Assembly (NCBI RefSeq): GCF_001552475.1 | Contig: NZ_BCRG01000006.1 | Location: 31,411-95,410, forward strand | DNA length: 64,000 bases | DNA from: Microbacterium oleivorans NBRC 103075 | Lineage (GTDB): Bacteria > Actinomycetota > Actinomycetes > Actinomycetales > Microbacteriaceae | Reading direction: 5' to 3' | In this document: one piece after another, positions 39,153 through 48,674 of the stretch | Numbering within the stretch: position 1 is the stretch's first letter | Layout: each line of letters starts with the position of its first letter | Program-made: the position numbers and the translations under genes | The notes under the pieces: model-generated | What the model was told of the DNA's origin: nothing | What the model saw: only the letters and a program-made list of their open reading frames with translations | Database searches by the model: none

Positions 39153-40475
39153 TCAGGCGCGGGCGGCCTCCGAGAGGCGGCGCGCGGCGGCGAGGGCCTG
39201 CTCGAGGTCGGCCTTGAGGTCCTCGATGTTCTCGAGGCCCACCGAGAGGCGGACGAGACCCGGCGTGACACCCGAGGTGAGCTGCTGCTCGGGGGTCAGC
39301 TGCGAGTGGGTCGTGGATGCCGGATGGATGACGAGCGAGCGGACGTCACCGATGTTCGCCAGGTGGCTGAACAGGCTCAGCGAGTTGACGAACTCGCGTC
39401 CGGCCGAGACGCCGCCCTTCAGCTCGAACGACAGCACTGCACCGACGCCCTTCGGCGCGTACCGGTTGGCCGCGGCGTACCAGGGGGAGGTCGGCAGGCC
39501 CGAATAGTTCACCGAGGCGACGTCGGAGTGGTTCTCGAGCCACTCGGCGATCTCCTGCGCGTTCTGCACGTGGCGCTCGATGCGCAGCGACAGTGTCTCG
39601 ACACCCTGGATGAGGTTCCACGCGCTCTGCGGCGAGATGGCCGACCCGAGGTCGCGGAGCAGCTGGACGCGCGCCTTGATGATGTACGCGAGGCCGTCAC
39701 CCACGGCATCCGTGTAGACCGCGCCGTGGTACGACTCGTCGGGGGTGGTGAGGCCGGGGAAGCGGTCGGAGTGCTCGGACCACGCGAACGTGCCGCCGTC
39801 GATGATGACGCCGCCGATGGTGGTGCCGTGGCCGCCGAGGAACTTCGTCACCGAGTGCACGACGATGTCGGCGCCGTGCTCGAAGGGACGGATGAGGTAC
39901 GGCGTCGCGATCGTGTTGTCGACGATGAGGGGCACGCCGGCGGCGTGGGCTGCGTCGGCGACGGTGCGGATGTCGAGCACGTTGATCTGCGGGTTGCCGA
40001 TCGTCTCGGCGAAGAAGAGCTTCGTGTTGGGGCGGACGGCGCGGCGCCATTCCTCGGCGTCGTCCTGGTTCTCAACGAACGTCGTCTCGATGCCGAGCTT
40101 GGCGAGCGTGTACTTGAAGAGGTTGTACGTGCCGCCGTAGATCGAGCTCGACGAGACGATGTGGTCGCCGGCCTGCGCGATGTTGAGGACTGCGAAGGTC
40201 GACGCGGCCTGGCCACTCGAGAGGACGAGCGCACCCGTGCCGCCCTCGAGGCCCGCGAGGCGCTGCTCGAGGACATCCTGCGTCGGGTTCTGGATGCGCG
40301 TGTAGATGTTGCCGAATTCGGCCAGGGCGAAGAGGTTCGCGGCGTGGTCGGCGTTGTCGAACACGTACGACGTGGTCTGGTAGATCGGCGTGGCGCGGGC
40401 CTTGGTCACCGGGTCCGGGGCGGCGCCGGTGTGGATCTGCTTCGTCTCGAAGCGCCAGTTCTCGGGTGCGGACAT
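39153..40475 (-). CDS. metY: O-acetylhomoserine sulfhydrylase (Cys/Met metabolism PLP enzyme)
   Basis: Makes homocysteine from O-acetylhomoserine and sulfide. The 440-residue PLP enzyme shows YTRIQNPTQDVLEQRLAGLEGG, ALVLSSGQAA, VDNTIATPYL and the Schiff-base lysine in HSVTKFLGGHGT. The length (about 440, versus about 390 for cystathionine gamma-synthases) and the neighbouring metX favour MetY. The 162-nt upstream region contains a hairpin (40497-40537) but no recognisable SAM riboswitch. Confidence 0.94.
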   Translation of the reverse strand: MSAPENWRFETKQIHTGAAPDPVTKARATPIYQTTSYVFDNADHAANLFALAEFGNIYTRIQNPTQDVLEQRLAGLEGGTGALVLSSGQAASTFAVLNIAQAGDHIVSSSSIYGGTYNLFKYTLAKLGIETTFVENQDDAEEWRRAVRPNTKLFFAETIGNPQINVLDIRTVADAAHAAGVPLIVDNTIATPYLIRPFEHGADIVVHSVTKFLGGHGTTIGGVIIDGGTFAWSEHSDRFPGLTTPDESYHGAVYTDAVGDGLAYIIKARVQLLRDLGSAISPQSAWNLIQGVETLSLRIERHVQNAQEIAEWLENHSDVASVNYSGLPTSPWYAAANRYAPKGVGAVLSFELKGGVSAGREFVNSLSLFSHLANIGDVRSLVIHPASTTHSQLTPEQQLTSGVTPGLVRLSVGLENIEDLKADLEQALAAARRLSEAARA

Positions 40476-40496
40476 GACAGGCTCCCTGCGTGAGTG

Positions 40497-40537
40497 GTCG
40501 GGTCGTGGCCTCAGGCGACGGATGCCGCAGGCCCGAC
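40497..40537 (-). other. Hairpin in the metY leader region
   Basis: GTCGGG (40497-40502) pairs with CCCGAC (40532-40537), with an inner CCT/AGG extension, about 20 nt upstream of the metY ATG. It could be a regulatory RNA fold or an operator; I see no match to SAM riboswitch cores. Confidence 0.3.
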
Positions 40538-40637
40538 ACCGACGTTACGAGCACCGCCCCGCGAGGACAACGGAACGGACACGCGACGTAACGTGACGTG
40601 GCCCGGCGTGGGGCCGCGAGTGGCTAGCGTTGACGGC

Positions 40638-41423
40638 ATGGCTAATCGACGTGCAGTGGTGACCGGGGCGAGTTCGGGGATCGGCGAGGCGGTCGTCCGC
40701 GCGCTCCGGGCGAAGGGCTGGGACGTCGTCGGTGTCGCCCGGCGGGCCGCCCGGCTGGAGGCCCTGGATGCCGAGATCGGGTCGCGTTCCTATGCGGCCG
40801 ACCTCACGAACGAGGCCGATGTCGAGGCTCTCGCCGCGCACCTCGAGGACACCGGCACGGTGCACGCGCTCGTGCACGTCGCCGGCGGTGCCCGCGGTAC
40901 CCAGCGCGTCGAGGACGGCGACCCCGCCGACTGGCGGTGGATGTTCGAGGCGAACGTGCTGTCGGCGCAGCTGCTGACCTCTGCTCTTCTGCCGCAGCTG
41001 CGACGGGCGGCCGAGATCGACGGGCACGCCGACACCGTCTACGTCACGTCGACCGCCGCACAGACCGCCTATGCCGGTGGGGCCGGCTACAACGCGGCCA
41101 AAGCGGGGGAGGCGATGCTGGTGCACGCCCTTCGGCTGGAGCTGAACGGTGAGCCGATCCGTGTCGTCGAGGTCGCCCCCGGCATGGTGCAGACCGACGA
41201 GTTCTCCCTCAATCGCCTCGGTGGCGACCGGGCCGCGGCGGAGCAGGTCTATGACGGCGTCGAAGAGCCCCTGACGGCAGCCGACGTCGCCGACGTCATC
41301 GCCTACGCGCTCAACGCTCCCGGCCACGTCAACCTCGACCTCATCACGATGCGACCCGTCGCCCAGTCGGCGCAGCACCTCCTGGCCCGCGGCCCACTTC
41401 GCCCGCGCACCGTCGAGGGCTGA
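40638..41423 (+). CDS. Short-chain dehydrogenase/reductase
   Basis: A 261-residue classical SDR. Cofactor motif VTGASSGIGEAV at the N-terminus with an Arg-rich strand 2 (VVGVARRAARLE) suggesting NADP(H); VHVAGG replaces the NNAG motif; catalytic Ser (TSTAAQTAYAGG), then Tyr-x3-Lys in YNAAKAG. This resembles YdfG-type serine/3-hydroxy acid dehydrogenases. TAGCGT (40624-40629) is 8 nt before the ATG. Divergent from metY, convergent with the MFS gene, where a small inverted repeat (41418-41435) spans both stops. Confidence 0.87.
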   Translation: MANRRAVVTGASSGIGEAVVRALRAKGWDVVGVARRAARLEALDAEIGSRSYAADLTNEADVEALAAHLEDTGTVHALVHVAGGARGTQRVEDGDPADWRWMFEANVLSAQLLTSALLPQLRRAAEIDGHADTVYVTSTAAQTAYAGGAGYNAAKAGEAMLVHALRLELNGEPIRVVEVAPGMVQTDEFSLNRLGGDRAAAEQVYDGVEEPLTAADVADVIAYALNAPGHVNLDLITMRPVAQSAQHLLARGPLRPRTVEG

Positions 41424-41429
41424 GGCCGC

Positions 41430-42917
41430 TCAGCCGGCAGGCGGGGTATCGGCGAATGCGACCTTCGGGACGAGCATCAGGAGGATCGCGGCGAGGAAAC
41501 CTCCAGCCGCGCAGATCGCCCACACCGTGAGGTAGCCGCCGAGCGAACTCGCCGTCTGGGCGGCAACCGTCCCCGCACCGGCGGCGAGGACGACGCCGAA
41601 GACCGCGGACGAGAAGGCCCCACCGATCGTCTTGGTCGTGTTCGTCAGGCCCGAGGCCTCGCCCGTCTTGCCGAACGGTGCCGCCGCCGCGGCGGCAGCG
41701 GGCAGGGCCCCGACGAGGGCGCCGCATCCGATCCCCGCGATCGACAGGTTCAGCAGCACCTGCCAAAGCTCGAGATGGAACGGCAGGAACAGCGCGTACC
41801 CGAGGCCTACGAGCACCGCCGCACTGATGAGCGCCAGGCGCGGACTGATGCGCCGCGAGGTCACGGCGAACAGGACTGCGCCCACGATGAGCGACACGAG
41901 GTAGAGGCCGATGACATACGAGCGCTCGGTCGCGTCGAGACCGAGTCCGTAGCCGAGGGACGAATCGGTCCCTGCGTAGGTCGAGAGCGGTCCCTGCGCT
42001 CCCAGGAGGCTGATCCCGATGAGGAACGCGGTGGCCTGAACCGGCCACATGTCCGGCCGGGCGAGCACGCGCATGTCGACGACGGGATGCCGGTGGCGCA
42101 GCTCGTGGAAGACGAACCAGACGAGGACTCCGATGCCGAGCACGAACAGCGCCGCGACCCCGGCCCACGTTCCTGCGCCGAGGGCGAGCTCGCCGATGAG
42201 CCGCATCCACGCGAGAGCGCCCGTGACCAGCAGCAGCCCCCAGGCGAGGAGGACGACGCCCCACGTGTCGAGCCGGCGCTCGCCGCTCGGCGTGGACTCG
42301 GGGACGAAGAGCCAGATGACGACGGAGACGAGGGACACGGCGATGGCGGGAACCATGAGGGTGAGGCCGAGGTCGCCCGTGGCAGCGTAGATCCGTCCGG
42401 CCGCGAGCGCGCCGACGATGGCTCCGGCCTCGAGCCCGACGACGAGCAGGCCTGCCGCGCGTCGAGTGAGCGAGACGCCGCGGTTCTGCTTCCGCCCGCG
42501 CTCGAAGATGAGTGCCACTTCGAGCGGCAGCCAGACGACGTAGAACCCCTGCAGCGACCAGAACAGCAGGAACGTCCAGAACGAGTCGGCGAAGACCAGC
42601 CCCCAGGACGCGAGGGCGGTGAGGATCGCGGCGAGCAGCAGGATCCGCTTGTGGCCGAACATGTCGCCGAGCTTGGCGAGGATCGGCACCACCAGCGCGC
42701 TCAGCAGCAGCTGACCGGCCTCGAACCAGTTGACGTCCGCGTCGCGGATGCCGAGTTCGATGACGATGTCGCTGAACAGGGGCACGTAGAACCCCTGCAG
42801 GATGCCGCTGACGATCTCGACGACGATGAACCATCCGATGAGGCCCGCCGTGATCCCCAGCGCCGAGGAGCGCACGGTTGACGGATGCACGGCGGAGGAG
42901 GGCGGAATCCCGGTCAC
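41430..42917 (-). CDS. MFS transporter
   Basis: A 495-residue major facilitator with about 12-14 helices. Motif A appears as GDMFGHKRILLLAAIL between helices 2 and 3. A long Ala-rich segment (ALPAAAAAAAPFGKTGEASGL) precedes the later helices, as in EmrB/QacA-like carriers. The ORF runs to 43136, but TAGGCT (42930-42925) seven bases before the GTG at 42917 points to a leaderless start there. Substrate unknown. Confidence 0.82.
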   Translation of the reverse strand: MTGIPPSSAVHPSTVRSSALGITAGLIGWFIVVEIVSGILQGFYVPLFSDIVIELGIRDADVNWFEAGQLLLSALVVPILAKLGDMFGHKRILLLAAILTALASWGLVFADSFWTFLLFWSLQGFYVVWLPLEVALIFERGRKQNRGVSLTRRAAGLLVVGLEAGAIVGALAAGRIYAATGDLGLTLMVPAIAVSLVSVVIWLFVPESTPSGERRLDTWGVVLLAWGLLLVTGALAWMRLIGELALGAGTWAGVAALFVLGIGVLVWFVFHELRHRHPVVDMRVLARPDMWPVQATAFLIGISLLGAQGPLSTYAGTDSSLGYGLGLDATERSYVIGLYLVSLIVGAVLFAVTSRRISPRLALISAAVLVGLGYALFLPFHLELWQVLLNLSIAGIGCGALVGALPAAAAAAAPFGKTGEASGLTNTTKTIGGAFSSAVFGVVLAAGAGTVAAQTASSLGGYLTVWAICAAGGFLAAILLMLVPKVAFADTPPAG

Positions 42918-42975
42918 GAGCGCGAGCCTAGCGCTGCGTCGGTCGTTCGCCTCGCACGCCGTATTCTGAGAATCC

Positions 42976-43494
42976 ATGGACGAGGGGATGCCGGTGGCCG
43001 CCGAACGCGAAACGCTGAGCTGGGACGATTTCGGCGGGGCGACCCGTGAGCTGGCGCGAGCCGTCGTGGCGGACGAGTTCGCCCCCGACATCGTCGTCGC
43101 GATCGCCCGCGGCGGACTGCTGCCGGCAGGCGCCATCGCCTATGGCCTCGGGGTGAAGAGCTGCGGTGCGCTGAACGTCGAGTTCTACACCGGGATCGGG
43201 ACTGTCCTCGACGCTCCCGAGATCCTTCCTCCCGACCTCGACGTGAGCGCGCTGCCCGGCAAGCGCGTGCTCCTCGTGGACGACGTCGCTGACAGCGGAC
43301 GCACCCTCGCACTCGCCGTGCAGCTGTTGCGGGATGCCGGTGCCGACGTCCGCTCGGTGTGCATCTACACGAAGCCCGGCTCCATCGCGCTGCCGGATTA
43401 CTCGTGGCGCGAGACCGACCGGTGGATCGACTTCCCCTGGTCCTTCCGGGGGACCGTGGTCCAGGAGGACGCGGGCCTGCCCGCCGGGGCATGA
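42976..43494 (+). CDS. Type I phosphoribosyltransferase
   Basis: A 172-residue PRTase with PRPP loop [14 protein letters not shown] (about 97-110) and the [17 protein letters not shown] hood segment; similar to xanthine/hypoxanthine salvage PRTases. A TATTCT (42962-42967) precedes the ATG by 8 nt. The stop overlaps the ung start, so a nucleotide-salvage/repair pair is co-expressed. The purine specificity cannot be decided from sequence. Confidence 0.86.
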   Translation: MDEGMPVAAERETLSWDDFGGATRELARAVVADEFAPDIVVAIARGGLLPAGAIAYGLGVKSCGALNVEFYTGIGTVLDAPEILPPDLDVSALPGKRVLLVDDVADSGRTLALAVQLLRDAGADVRSVCIYTKPGSIALPDYSWRETDRWIDFPWSFRGTVVQEDAGLPAGA

Positions 43495-44177
43495 GCGGAC
43501 GCTCGCTCGACGCGCTCGCCGAGGACGGTCTGATCCATCCGGAGTGGGCGGAGGCCCTCGCCCCCGTCGCCGTTGACATCGCCTCCCTCGGCGATCGGCT
43601 GCGGGCCGACGAGCGCGGTTACCTCCCCGCGGGTGACCACGTCCTCCGCGCCTTCCGCACGCCGCTGTCGGGCGTGCGCGTGCTCATCGTCGGCCAGGAC
43701 CCGTATCCGACGCCCGGCCACCCGATCGGGCTCTCATTCGCCGTCGACCGGTACGTACGACCGCTGCCTCGGAGCCTCGGGAACATCTACGCGGAGCTGT
43801 CCACCGACCTCGGCATTCCGCCCGCGGCCCACGGCGACCTGTCGGCATGGACCGAGCAGGGGGTCATGCTCCTCAACCGCGTGCTGACGGTTGCGCCCGG
43901 CGAGGCGGCGTCGCACCGCGGTTGGGGATGGGAGCGCGTCACCGAGCACGCCATCGCGACGCTCGTCGCTCGGTCGGAGCCCCTCGTCGCTGTGCTGTGG
44001 GGAAGGGATGCCGCGGGCCTCGCGCCGATGCTCGGCGACACCCCCCGGGTCGAGTCGGCGCACCCCTCGCCGCTCTCCGCCCGGCGCGGCTTCTTCGGGT
44101 CGCGTCCCTTCTCCCGGGTGAACGCTCTCCTCGAGGCGCAGGGAGCGGATCCCGTCGACTGGCGACTGCCCGACTGA
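43491..44177 (+). CDS. ung: Uracil-DNA glycosylase, family 1
   Basis: Removes uracil from DNA. The 228-residue enzyme contains the water-activating motif [16 protein letters not shown] (Asp70), LLNRVLTV, and the DNA-intercalation loop [13 protein letters not shown] (about 190-203). The usual GQDPYH reads GQDPYP here, with His four residues later, a common actinobacterial form. ATG overlaps the PRTase stop as ATGA. Confidence 0.95.
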   Translation: MSGRSLDALAEDGLIHPEWAEALAPVAVDIASLGDRLRADERGYLPAGDHVLRAFRTPLSGVRVLIVGQDPYPTPGHPIGLSFAVDRYVRPLPRSLGNIYAELSTDLGIPPAAHGDLSAWTEQGVMLLNRVLTVAPGEAASHRGWGWERVTEHAIATLVARSEPLVAVLWGRDAAGLAPMLGDTPRVESAHPSPLSARRGFFGSRPFSRVNALLEAQGADPVDWRLPD

Positions 44178-44193
44178 GCCGTATGCTGGCGGC

Positions 44194-44817
44194 ATGCTGG
44201 AGGACGAGTACGAGCGCGATCGTCGCCGCCTTCCCCGTCACCTTCGCCGTCGACCCGAGCCCGAGCCGGAGTTCTCGTTCGAGCTGCGCCCGGCGGCCCG
44301 GACCGATATGGCCGACGTGCGCGAGATCTACAACCACTACGTGGCGAACTCGGTCGTGACCTTCGACGAGAAGCGATGGACCCACAAGCAGTGGGTCGAG
44401 AAGTTCGACTACCTCGCGAAGCTCGGCCTGCCCTTCCTCGTCGCGGTCTCACCCCGGGGCGAGGTCCTCGGCTACGGCCTCGTCTCGCCGTGGGCGGGGA
44501 AGAGCGGCTTCCGGTACACCGTCGAGAACTCGATCTATCTCGGGCAGGCCGCCACGGGCAAGGGGCTCGGCCGTGCGCTGCTGGAGGGTCTCATCGCCGC
44601 GTGCGAGGAGAAGGGCATCCGCGAGATGGTCGCCGTCGTCAGCGACAAGGGCGCCGAGGCATCCCTCGCCCTCCACGAGAAGCTCGGGTTCGTCGAGGTC
44701 GGGCGCATGGGCAAGGTGGGGTACAAGTTCGGGCGGTCGCTCGGCACCATCTACCTGCAAAAGCACCTGAACCCGAAGAGGAAAGAGTCGCTGCTCACCC
44801 GCATCCGCTCTCGCTGA
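44194..44817 (+). CDS. GNAT acetyltransferase, phosphinothricin-acetyltransferase-like
   Basis: A 207-residue protein whose C-terminal 170 residues match the PAT/bar branch of GNAT: RPAARTDMADVREIYNHYV, the acetyl-CoA loop (QAATGKGLGRALLEGLI) and a late GFVEVGRMGKVGYKFG segment. The N-terminal about 30 residues are a basic/acidic extension (RRRLPRHLRRRPEPEPE). TATGCT (44182-44187) is 6 nt before the ATG. Its last 23 nt overlap the convergent emfourin-like gene. Natural substrate unknown. Confidence 0.82.
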   Translation: MLEDEYERDRRRLPRHLRRRPEPEPEFSFELRPAARTDMADVREIYNHYVANSVVTFDEKRWTHKQWVEKFDYLAKLGLPFLVAVSPRGEVLGYGLVSPWAGKSGFRYTVENSIYLGQAATGKGLGRALLEGLIAACEEKGIREMVAVVSDKGAEASLALHEKLGFVEVGRMGKVGYKFGRSLGTIYLQKHLNPKRKESLLTRIRSR

Positions 44818-45127
44818 GATCGTCCGGTGCCACGGCTGCTCCATCGGCCTGCACCCGGTCGATGAGCTCTCGCCACGGACCCGCGGCATCACCGTCGCCC
44901 AGCCTCGCGTGACGCCCATTCGGACCGTGCACGGCGGCGACTTCCCACGAGAACCGGTCGGCTCCGGCAGCGGATGCCGCGGGTTCCTCCCACGGGCACG
45001 CGTCGAGCAGCGGCGTCCACATGTCGACCTCGGGTTCGGCGACCTCGACGCGCCAGGCGCGGCGGAGCCCGGCGAATCCGCCGGTGCGGACGACGGTGAT
45101 CGTCAGCGGGTCAACGGGCTGCGGCAT
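44795..45127 (-). CDS. Emfourin-like inhibitor of the M4 protease
   Basis: A 110-residue cytoplasmic-looking protein without signal peptide. The opening (LTITVVRTGGFAGLRRAWRV) is the pattern of protealysin inhibitor emfourin, a small protein that inhibits protealysin-like M4 metallopeptidases and is usually encoded beside them. Its ATG (45127) lies 17 nt inside the end of the protease gene, so both are [14 protein letters not shown] one mRNA. The 3' end overlaps the convergent GNAT gene. Confidence 0.75.
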   Translation of the reverse strand: MPQPVDPLTITVVRTGGFAGLRRAWRVEVAEPEVDMWTPLLDACPWEEPAASAAGADRFSWEVAAVHGPNGRHARLGDGDAAGPWRELIDRVQADGAAVAPDDLSESGCG

Positions 45128-46169
45128 CCTCCACGACTCCGACGCTCGCCCACGCGGTGCGGACGGCGTCGGCCTCCTCAGAGTCTTCACCGTACTCCCG
45201 CACCGCCGTGTCGGCAGTGGTGGCGGCGAACTGCGCGAAGGTGGCGGAGGGGGACAGGGCGCCCGAGACGAGCGTGAGGTACCAGATGCGTCCCGCACGC
45301 TCCCACGCATAGCCGTCGAGGGCGGTCGCGACGAGGTGGAAGGCCTTGTTCGGGATGCCGGAGTTGATGTGCACGCCGCCGTTGTCGCCCGAAGTCTCGA
45401 CGAAATCCCGCATGTGCGCCGGCTGCGGGTCCTTGCCGAGCACGTCGTCGTCGTAGGCGGTGCCGGGGGCGGCGAGTGAGCGTAGCGCCGATCCGGTGAC
45501 CGCGGCGGTGAAGATCTCCGCACCGACGAGCCAGGTCGCGGCATCCGCTTTCTGACCCTGGTGGTGCTGGTCGGTGAGCGCGCCGAACACGTCGGCGATC
45601 GACTCGTTGAGGGCGCCGGACTGTCCCGAGTAGTCGAGGCCTCCTGCGGACTCGATGACGCCGTGGCCGAGCTCGTGCGCGATGACGCTGAGAGAGCGGG
45701 TGAAGCCGGCGAACACCTCGCCGTCGCCGTCGCCGAACACCATGCGCTCGCCGTCCCAGAACGCGTTGTCGTACGCCGTGCCGTAGTGGACCGTCGCGGC
45801 GAGAGACCCGCTCGTGCCGGTGAGACCCACCCGCTCGAACGCGTCCCACAGGAACGCGAAAGTCGCCCCGAGGCCGTCGTACGCCTCGTCGACCGCGGTG
45901 TCGCCGGAGGGATCCGCGCCTTCGGCGCGCACTGGTGTTCCCGGCAGCACCTCGCGATTCTGCGCGTCGGAGATCAGTCGGTCGGGGTCGGGAGCAGCCG
46001 ACACCACGAGGGAGTCGCCGTCGACGGACAGGTCGATGTGGGCGCGCAGCGGGGCGTACGCCCGGGGCACCGCGAGGGTGGCGCGGGCCGCGGCGACGGC
46101 GTGCGGGAATCGTTCGGCCGGAGCGGCCGCGAGACGGGCGAGCAGATACGGCGGGACGATGGCGTGCAT
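45111..46169 (-). CDS. Protealysin-like M4 metallopeptidase without signal peptide
   Basis: A 352-residue thermolysin-family protease. Zinc site HELGH (165-169) with the third ligand in NESIAD (Glu189), and the transition-state histidine in [15 protein letters not shown]. The short N-terminal propeptide begins [10 protein letters not shown], the PPY-type motif of protealysin-like precursors, and there is no signal peptide, unlike secreted thermolysins. TAGCGT (46181-46176) ends 6 nt before the ATG. Overlap with the emfourin-like gene supports a protease-inhibitor pair. Confidence 0.92.
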   Translation of the reverse strand: MHAIVPPYLLARLAAAPAERFPHAVAAARATLAVPRAYAPLRAHIDLSVDGDSLVVSAAPDPDRLISDAQNREVLPGTPVRAEGADPSGDTAVDEAYDGLGATFAFLWDAFERVGLTGTSGSLAATVHYGTAYDNAFWDGERMVFGDGDGEVFAGFTRSLSVIAHELGHGVIESAGGLDYSGQSGALNESIADVFGALTDQHHQGQKADAATWLVGAEIFTAAVTGSALRSLAAPGTAYDDDVLGKDPQPAHMRDFVETSGDNGGVHINSGIPNKAFHLVATALDGYAWERAGRIWYLTLVSGALSPSATFAQFAATTADTAVREYGEDSEEADAVRTAWASVGVVEDAAAR

Positions 46170-46210
46170 GCCGCCACGCTAGTGCCCGGCGCCGACAGCG
46201 CGATTGCCGA

Positions 46211-47008
46211 TCACCGATCCCGCGGGTCGATGACGGGGATCGAGGCGAGCAGACGCCGGGTGTACGCGACCTGCGGCTCGAGGAGCACCTTCTCGGTCGG
46301 CCCCTCCTCGACGACGCGACCCTCGGTCATGACGACGACGTCGTCGCAGAGGTTCTGCACCACGCCGATGTCGTGCGAGACCATCACGAGGGTCAGGCCG
46401 TCGCGACGACGGAGCTCGCGGATCAGGTCGAGGATCTGCGCACGCACGGTCACGTCGAGCGCCGACAGCGGCTCGTCTCCGACCAGGACGTCCGGCCGGT
46501 GCACGAGAGCGCGGGCGAGGGCGATGCGCTGACGCTGGCCGCCGGAGAACTCGTGGGGGAACCGCTCGGCGGCGTCGGCGGGCAGTCCCACGTCGGCGAG
46601 GACCTCGCGTACCCTCGCCCGGTGGTCGCCGGGGAGGTCGAGGGCCGACAGCGGTTCGGCGACGATCCGCCCCACGCTCATGCGCGGATCGAGCGAGCCG
46701 TAAGGGTCCTGGAAGACGATGCCCGTACGCCGTCGCAGCCAGTGGAGCGAACGAGCCGATGCGCCCCCGTCGACCCGCTGGCCGTCGAAGTCGACGGTCC
46801 CCTCGCTCGGCACGTCGAGGCCGAGGAGGAGTCGCACGAGCGTGGATTTGCCGGAGCCGGACTCGCCGATGATGCCGAGCGCGCTTCCCGCGCGGACGTC
46901 GATGTCGACGTCGTCGAGGGCCGTCGTCCATCGCGCCGGCTCGAAGGCGCGCGATCGCGGCATCCGGTACCGGCGGGTCAGTCCGCGGGCCTGCATCAGC
47001 TCGCTCAT
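46211..47008 (-). CDS. Oligopeptide ABC transporter ATP-binding protein (OppF/DppF-like)
   Basis: ATPase (265 aa) of the peptide importer: Walker [11 protein letters not shown]-loop [10 protein letters not shown] (the second-subunit form), signature [15 protein letters not shown], Walker [13 protein letters not shown] and H-loop VSHDIG. It is the last gene of a five-gene operon; its ATG overlaps the stop of the other ATPase by 4 nt. Confidence 0.93.
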   Translation of the reverse strand: MSELMQARGLTRRYRMPRSRAFEPARWTTALDDVDIDVRAGSALGIIGESGSGKSTLVRLLLGLDVPSEGTVDFDGQRVDGGASARSLHWLRRRTGIVFQDPYGSLDPRMSVGRIVAEPLSALDLPGDHRARVREVLADVGLPADAAERFPHEFSGGQRQRIALARALVHRPDVLVGDEPLSALDVTVRAQILDLIRELRRRDGLTLVMVSHDIGVVQNLCDDVVVMTEGRVVEEGPTEKVLLEPQVAYTRRLLASIPVIDPRDR

Positions 47009-47796
47009 GCGCGACCTCCCGGGCGCCAGAGCGTCGCGGACGCGTCGTGGAGGAGCGCCTGCGTGACGGGCGAGGCGGGGGAGCGCAGGAGGGTGCGGAG
47101 CGGTCCCGCTTCGACGACGCGGCCGGTGTCGAGGACGACGGCGTCGGTCGCGATCTGCGACAGCACCGCGAGGTCGTGGGTGATGAACGCGAGCGACATC
47201 CCGTCCTCGTCGACGAGGTGGTGGAGGAGCTCGAGGATCTCGGCTTGGATCGTGACGTCGAGGGCCGTCGTCGGTTCGTCCGCGATCAGCAGGCGCGGCC
47301 GGCAGGCGAGGGCCATCGCGATCGCGACACGCTGACGTTGCCCGCCCGAGAGCTGGTGCGGGTAGCGGCGGACGATCCGCTCCGGGTCGGGGAGCCGCAC
47401 GCGGCGCGCCTCATCGATCGCCCGCGCCCACGCGTCGGCGCGGGAGACGCCGCGTTGATGGATGCGGATCGACTCGGCGATCTGGCGGCCGACCGTTCGG
47501 ATCGGGTTGAGCGCGGTCTGCGGCTCCTGGAACACCATGCCGATCTCATCGCCGCGGAGGCGCGCGAGGTCGCGGTCCCGCATCCCGATCAGCTCCTGAC
47601 CGTTCCACCGGATGCTGCCCCCGACGGTCGCGCCCTCGGGGAGCAGGCCGAGGATCGCGAGGGCGGTCAGGGACTTGCCCGATCCCGACTCGCCGATGAG
47701 TCCGACGCGCGCGCCGTCATCGACCTCGAGATCGATGCCGTCGACGACGCGGCGCCCGCCGAGGTCGATCGTGAGTCCTGACACCGAGAGGGTCAC
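47005..47796 (-). CDS. Oligopeptide ABC transporter ATP-binding protein (OppD/DppD-like)
   Basis: Second ATPase (263 aa): Walker [11 protein letters not shown]-loop [15 protein letters not shown] (typical of the DppD-type subunit), [27 protein letters not shown] and ITHDLAVL. It lacks the about 60-residue C-terminal oligopeptide-transport extension with cysteines found in many OppD proteins, so it may bind no extra Fe-S cluster. GTG start overlaps the permease stop. Confidence 0.92.
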   Translation of the reverse strand: MTLSVSGLTIDLGGRRVVDGIDLEVDDGARVGLIGESGSGKSLTALAILGLLPEGATVGGSIRWNGQELIGMRDRDLARLRGDEIGMVFQEPQTALNPIRTVGRQIAESIRIHQRGVSRADAWARAIDEARRVRLPDPERIVRRYPHQLSGGQRQRVAIAMALACRPRLLIADEPTTALDVTIQAEILELLHHLVDEDGMSLAFITHDLAVLSQIATDAVVLDTGRVVEAGPLRTLLRSPASPVTQALLHDASATLWRPGGRA

Positions 47797-48674
47797 GCCG
47801 TCACCGCCGAGGGAGGTGCGGTGGCGGGTCGGGTGGAACCGCGCGAGAGCGTCGGATCGGTCGCGTCACGGAGGGCGTCGCCCAGGAGGTTGAAACCGAG
47901 GACCGTGAGGGTGATCGCGAGCCCCGGCCACACGACCGAGAGTGGATGGACGCTGATGTACCGCTGCAGATCAGCCAGCAACAGACCCCAGGACGGCTCG
48001 GTCAGGGGTGCTCCGAAGCCGAGGTAGGACAGCCCCGCTTCGGCGAGGACCGCGACGGCCATGCCCCACGACAGCTGCACGATGAAGACGGGCGCGACGT
48101 TGGGCAGGAGGTGTCGCCACAGGTTCTGCCAGGGCGTGAGCCCCGATGCGCGGCCCGCGAGGACGAAGTCGCTGCGGAGGACCCGGCGGAGCTCGGGCCG
48201 GGTGACGCGGGCGATGTTGACCCCGAAGCCGATGCCGACCGAGACGATGACCACGAGGAGCGACCCGCCCCACACAGCCGAGACCATCATCGCGATGAGG
48301 AGGACGGGGAAGGCGATGAGGATGTCGACGATCACCGTCACGCTCTCACGCACGGGCCTCGGGGTGAGTGCCCCGAGGGCGGCCAGCACGAGGCCGATGA
48401 CGGTCGCGATGACCCCGGCTCCGACCGCCACGAGCACGGTCGTCCGTGAGCCCGACATGAGGAGGCTGAGGATGTCGCGACCCGACCCGTCCGTACCCAG
48501 CAGGTGCGCGGCATCCGGAGCCGACCAGCGGTTCGCGATGTCCACGCGCTGCGGGTCGAGCGGGGTCCAGAACAGCGAGACGACGGCGACGAGGATGATG
48601 ACGAGGACGACGAGGACCCCGAACCGGCCGGTGCCGGACGCCCAGAGACGCGTCGCCCACTGCTGTCGCCGCAT
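47793..48674 (-). CDS. Peptide ABC transporter permease (DppC-like)
   Basis: A 293-residue permease with N-terminal OppC anchor helix (VLVVLVIILVAVVSLFW), the HLLGTDGSGRDILSLLMSGSR entry motif and EAA loop GRASGLTPWQNLWRHLLPN, followed by LSYLGFGAPLTEPSWG. ATG 48674 shares one base with the upstream permease stop (TGATG). The longer ORF to 49190 is shadow sequence inside the neighbour. Confidence 0.92.
   Translation of the reverse strand: MRRQQWATRLWASGTGRFGVLVVLVIILVAVVSLFWTPLDPQRVDIANRWSAPDAAHLLGTDGSGRDILSLLMSGSRTTVLVAVGAGVIATVIGLVLAALGALTPRPVRESVTVIVDILIAFPVLLIAMMVSAVWGGSLLVVIVSVGIGFGVNIARVTRPELRRVLRSDFVLAGRASGLTPWQNLWRHLLPNVAPVFIVQLSWGMAVAVLAEAGLSYLGFGAPLTEPSWGLLLADLQRYISVHPLSVVWPGLAITLTVLGFNLLGDALRDATDPTLSRGSTRPATAPPSAVTA

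Noticed and set aside
40476..40637. SAM riboswitch upstream of metY
   Set aside because: None of the SAM-I/IV or SAM-II core blocks can be placed in the leader.
44194..44817. Dedicated phosphinothricin resistance determinant
   Set aside because: PAT-like GNATs are widespread with other natural substrates; an N-terminal extension and plain chromosomal context give no support for a resistance role.
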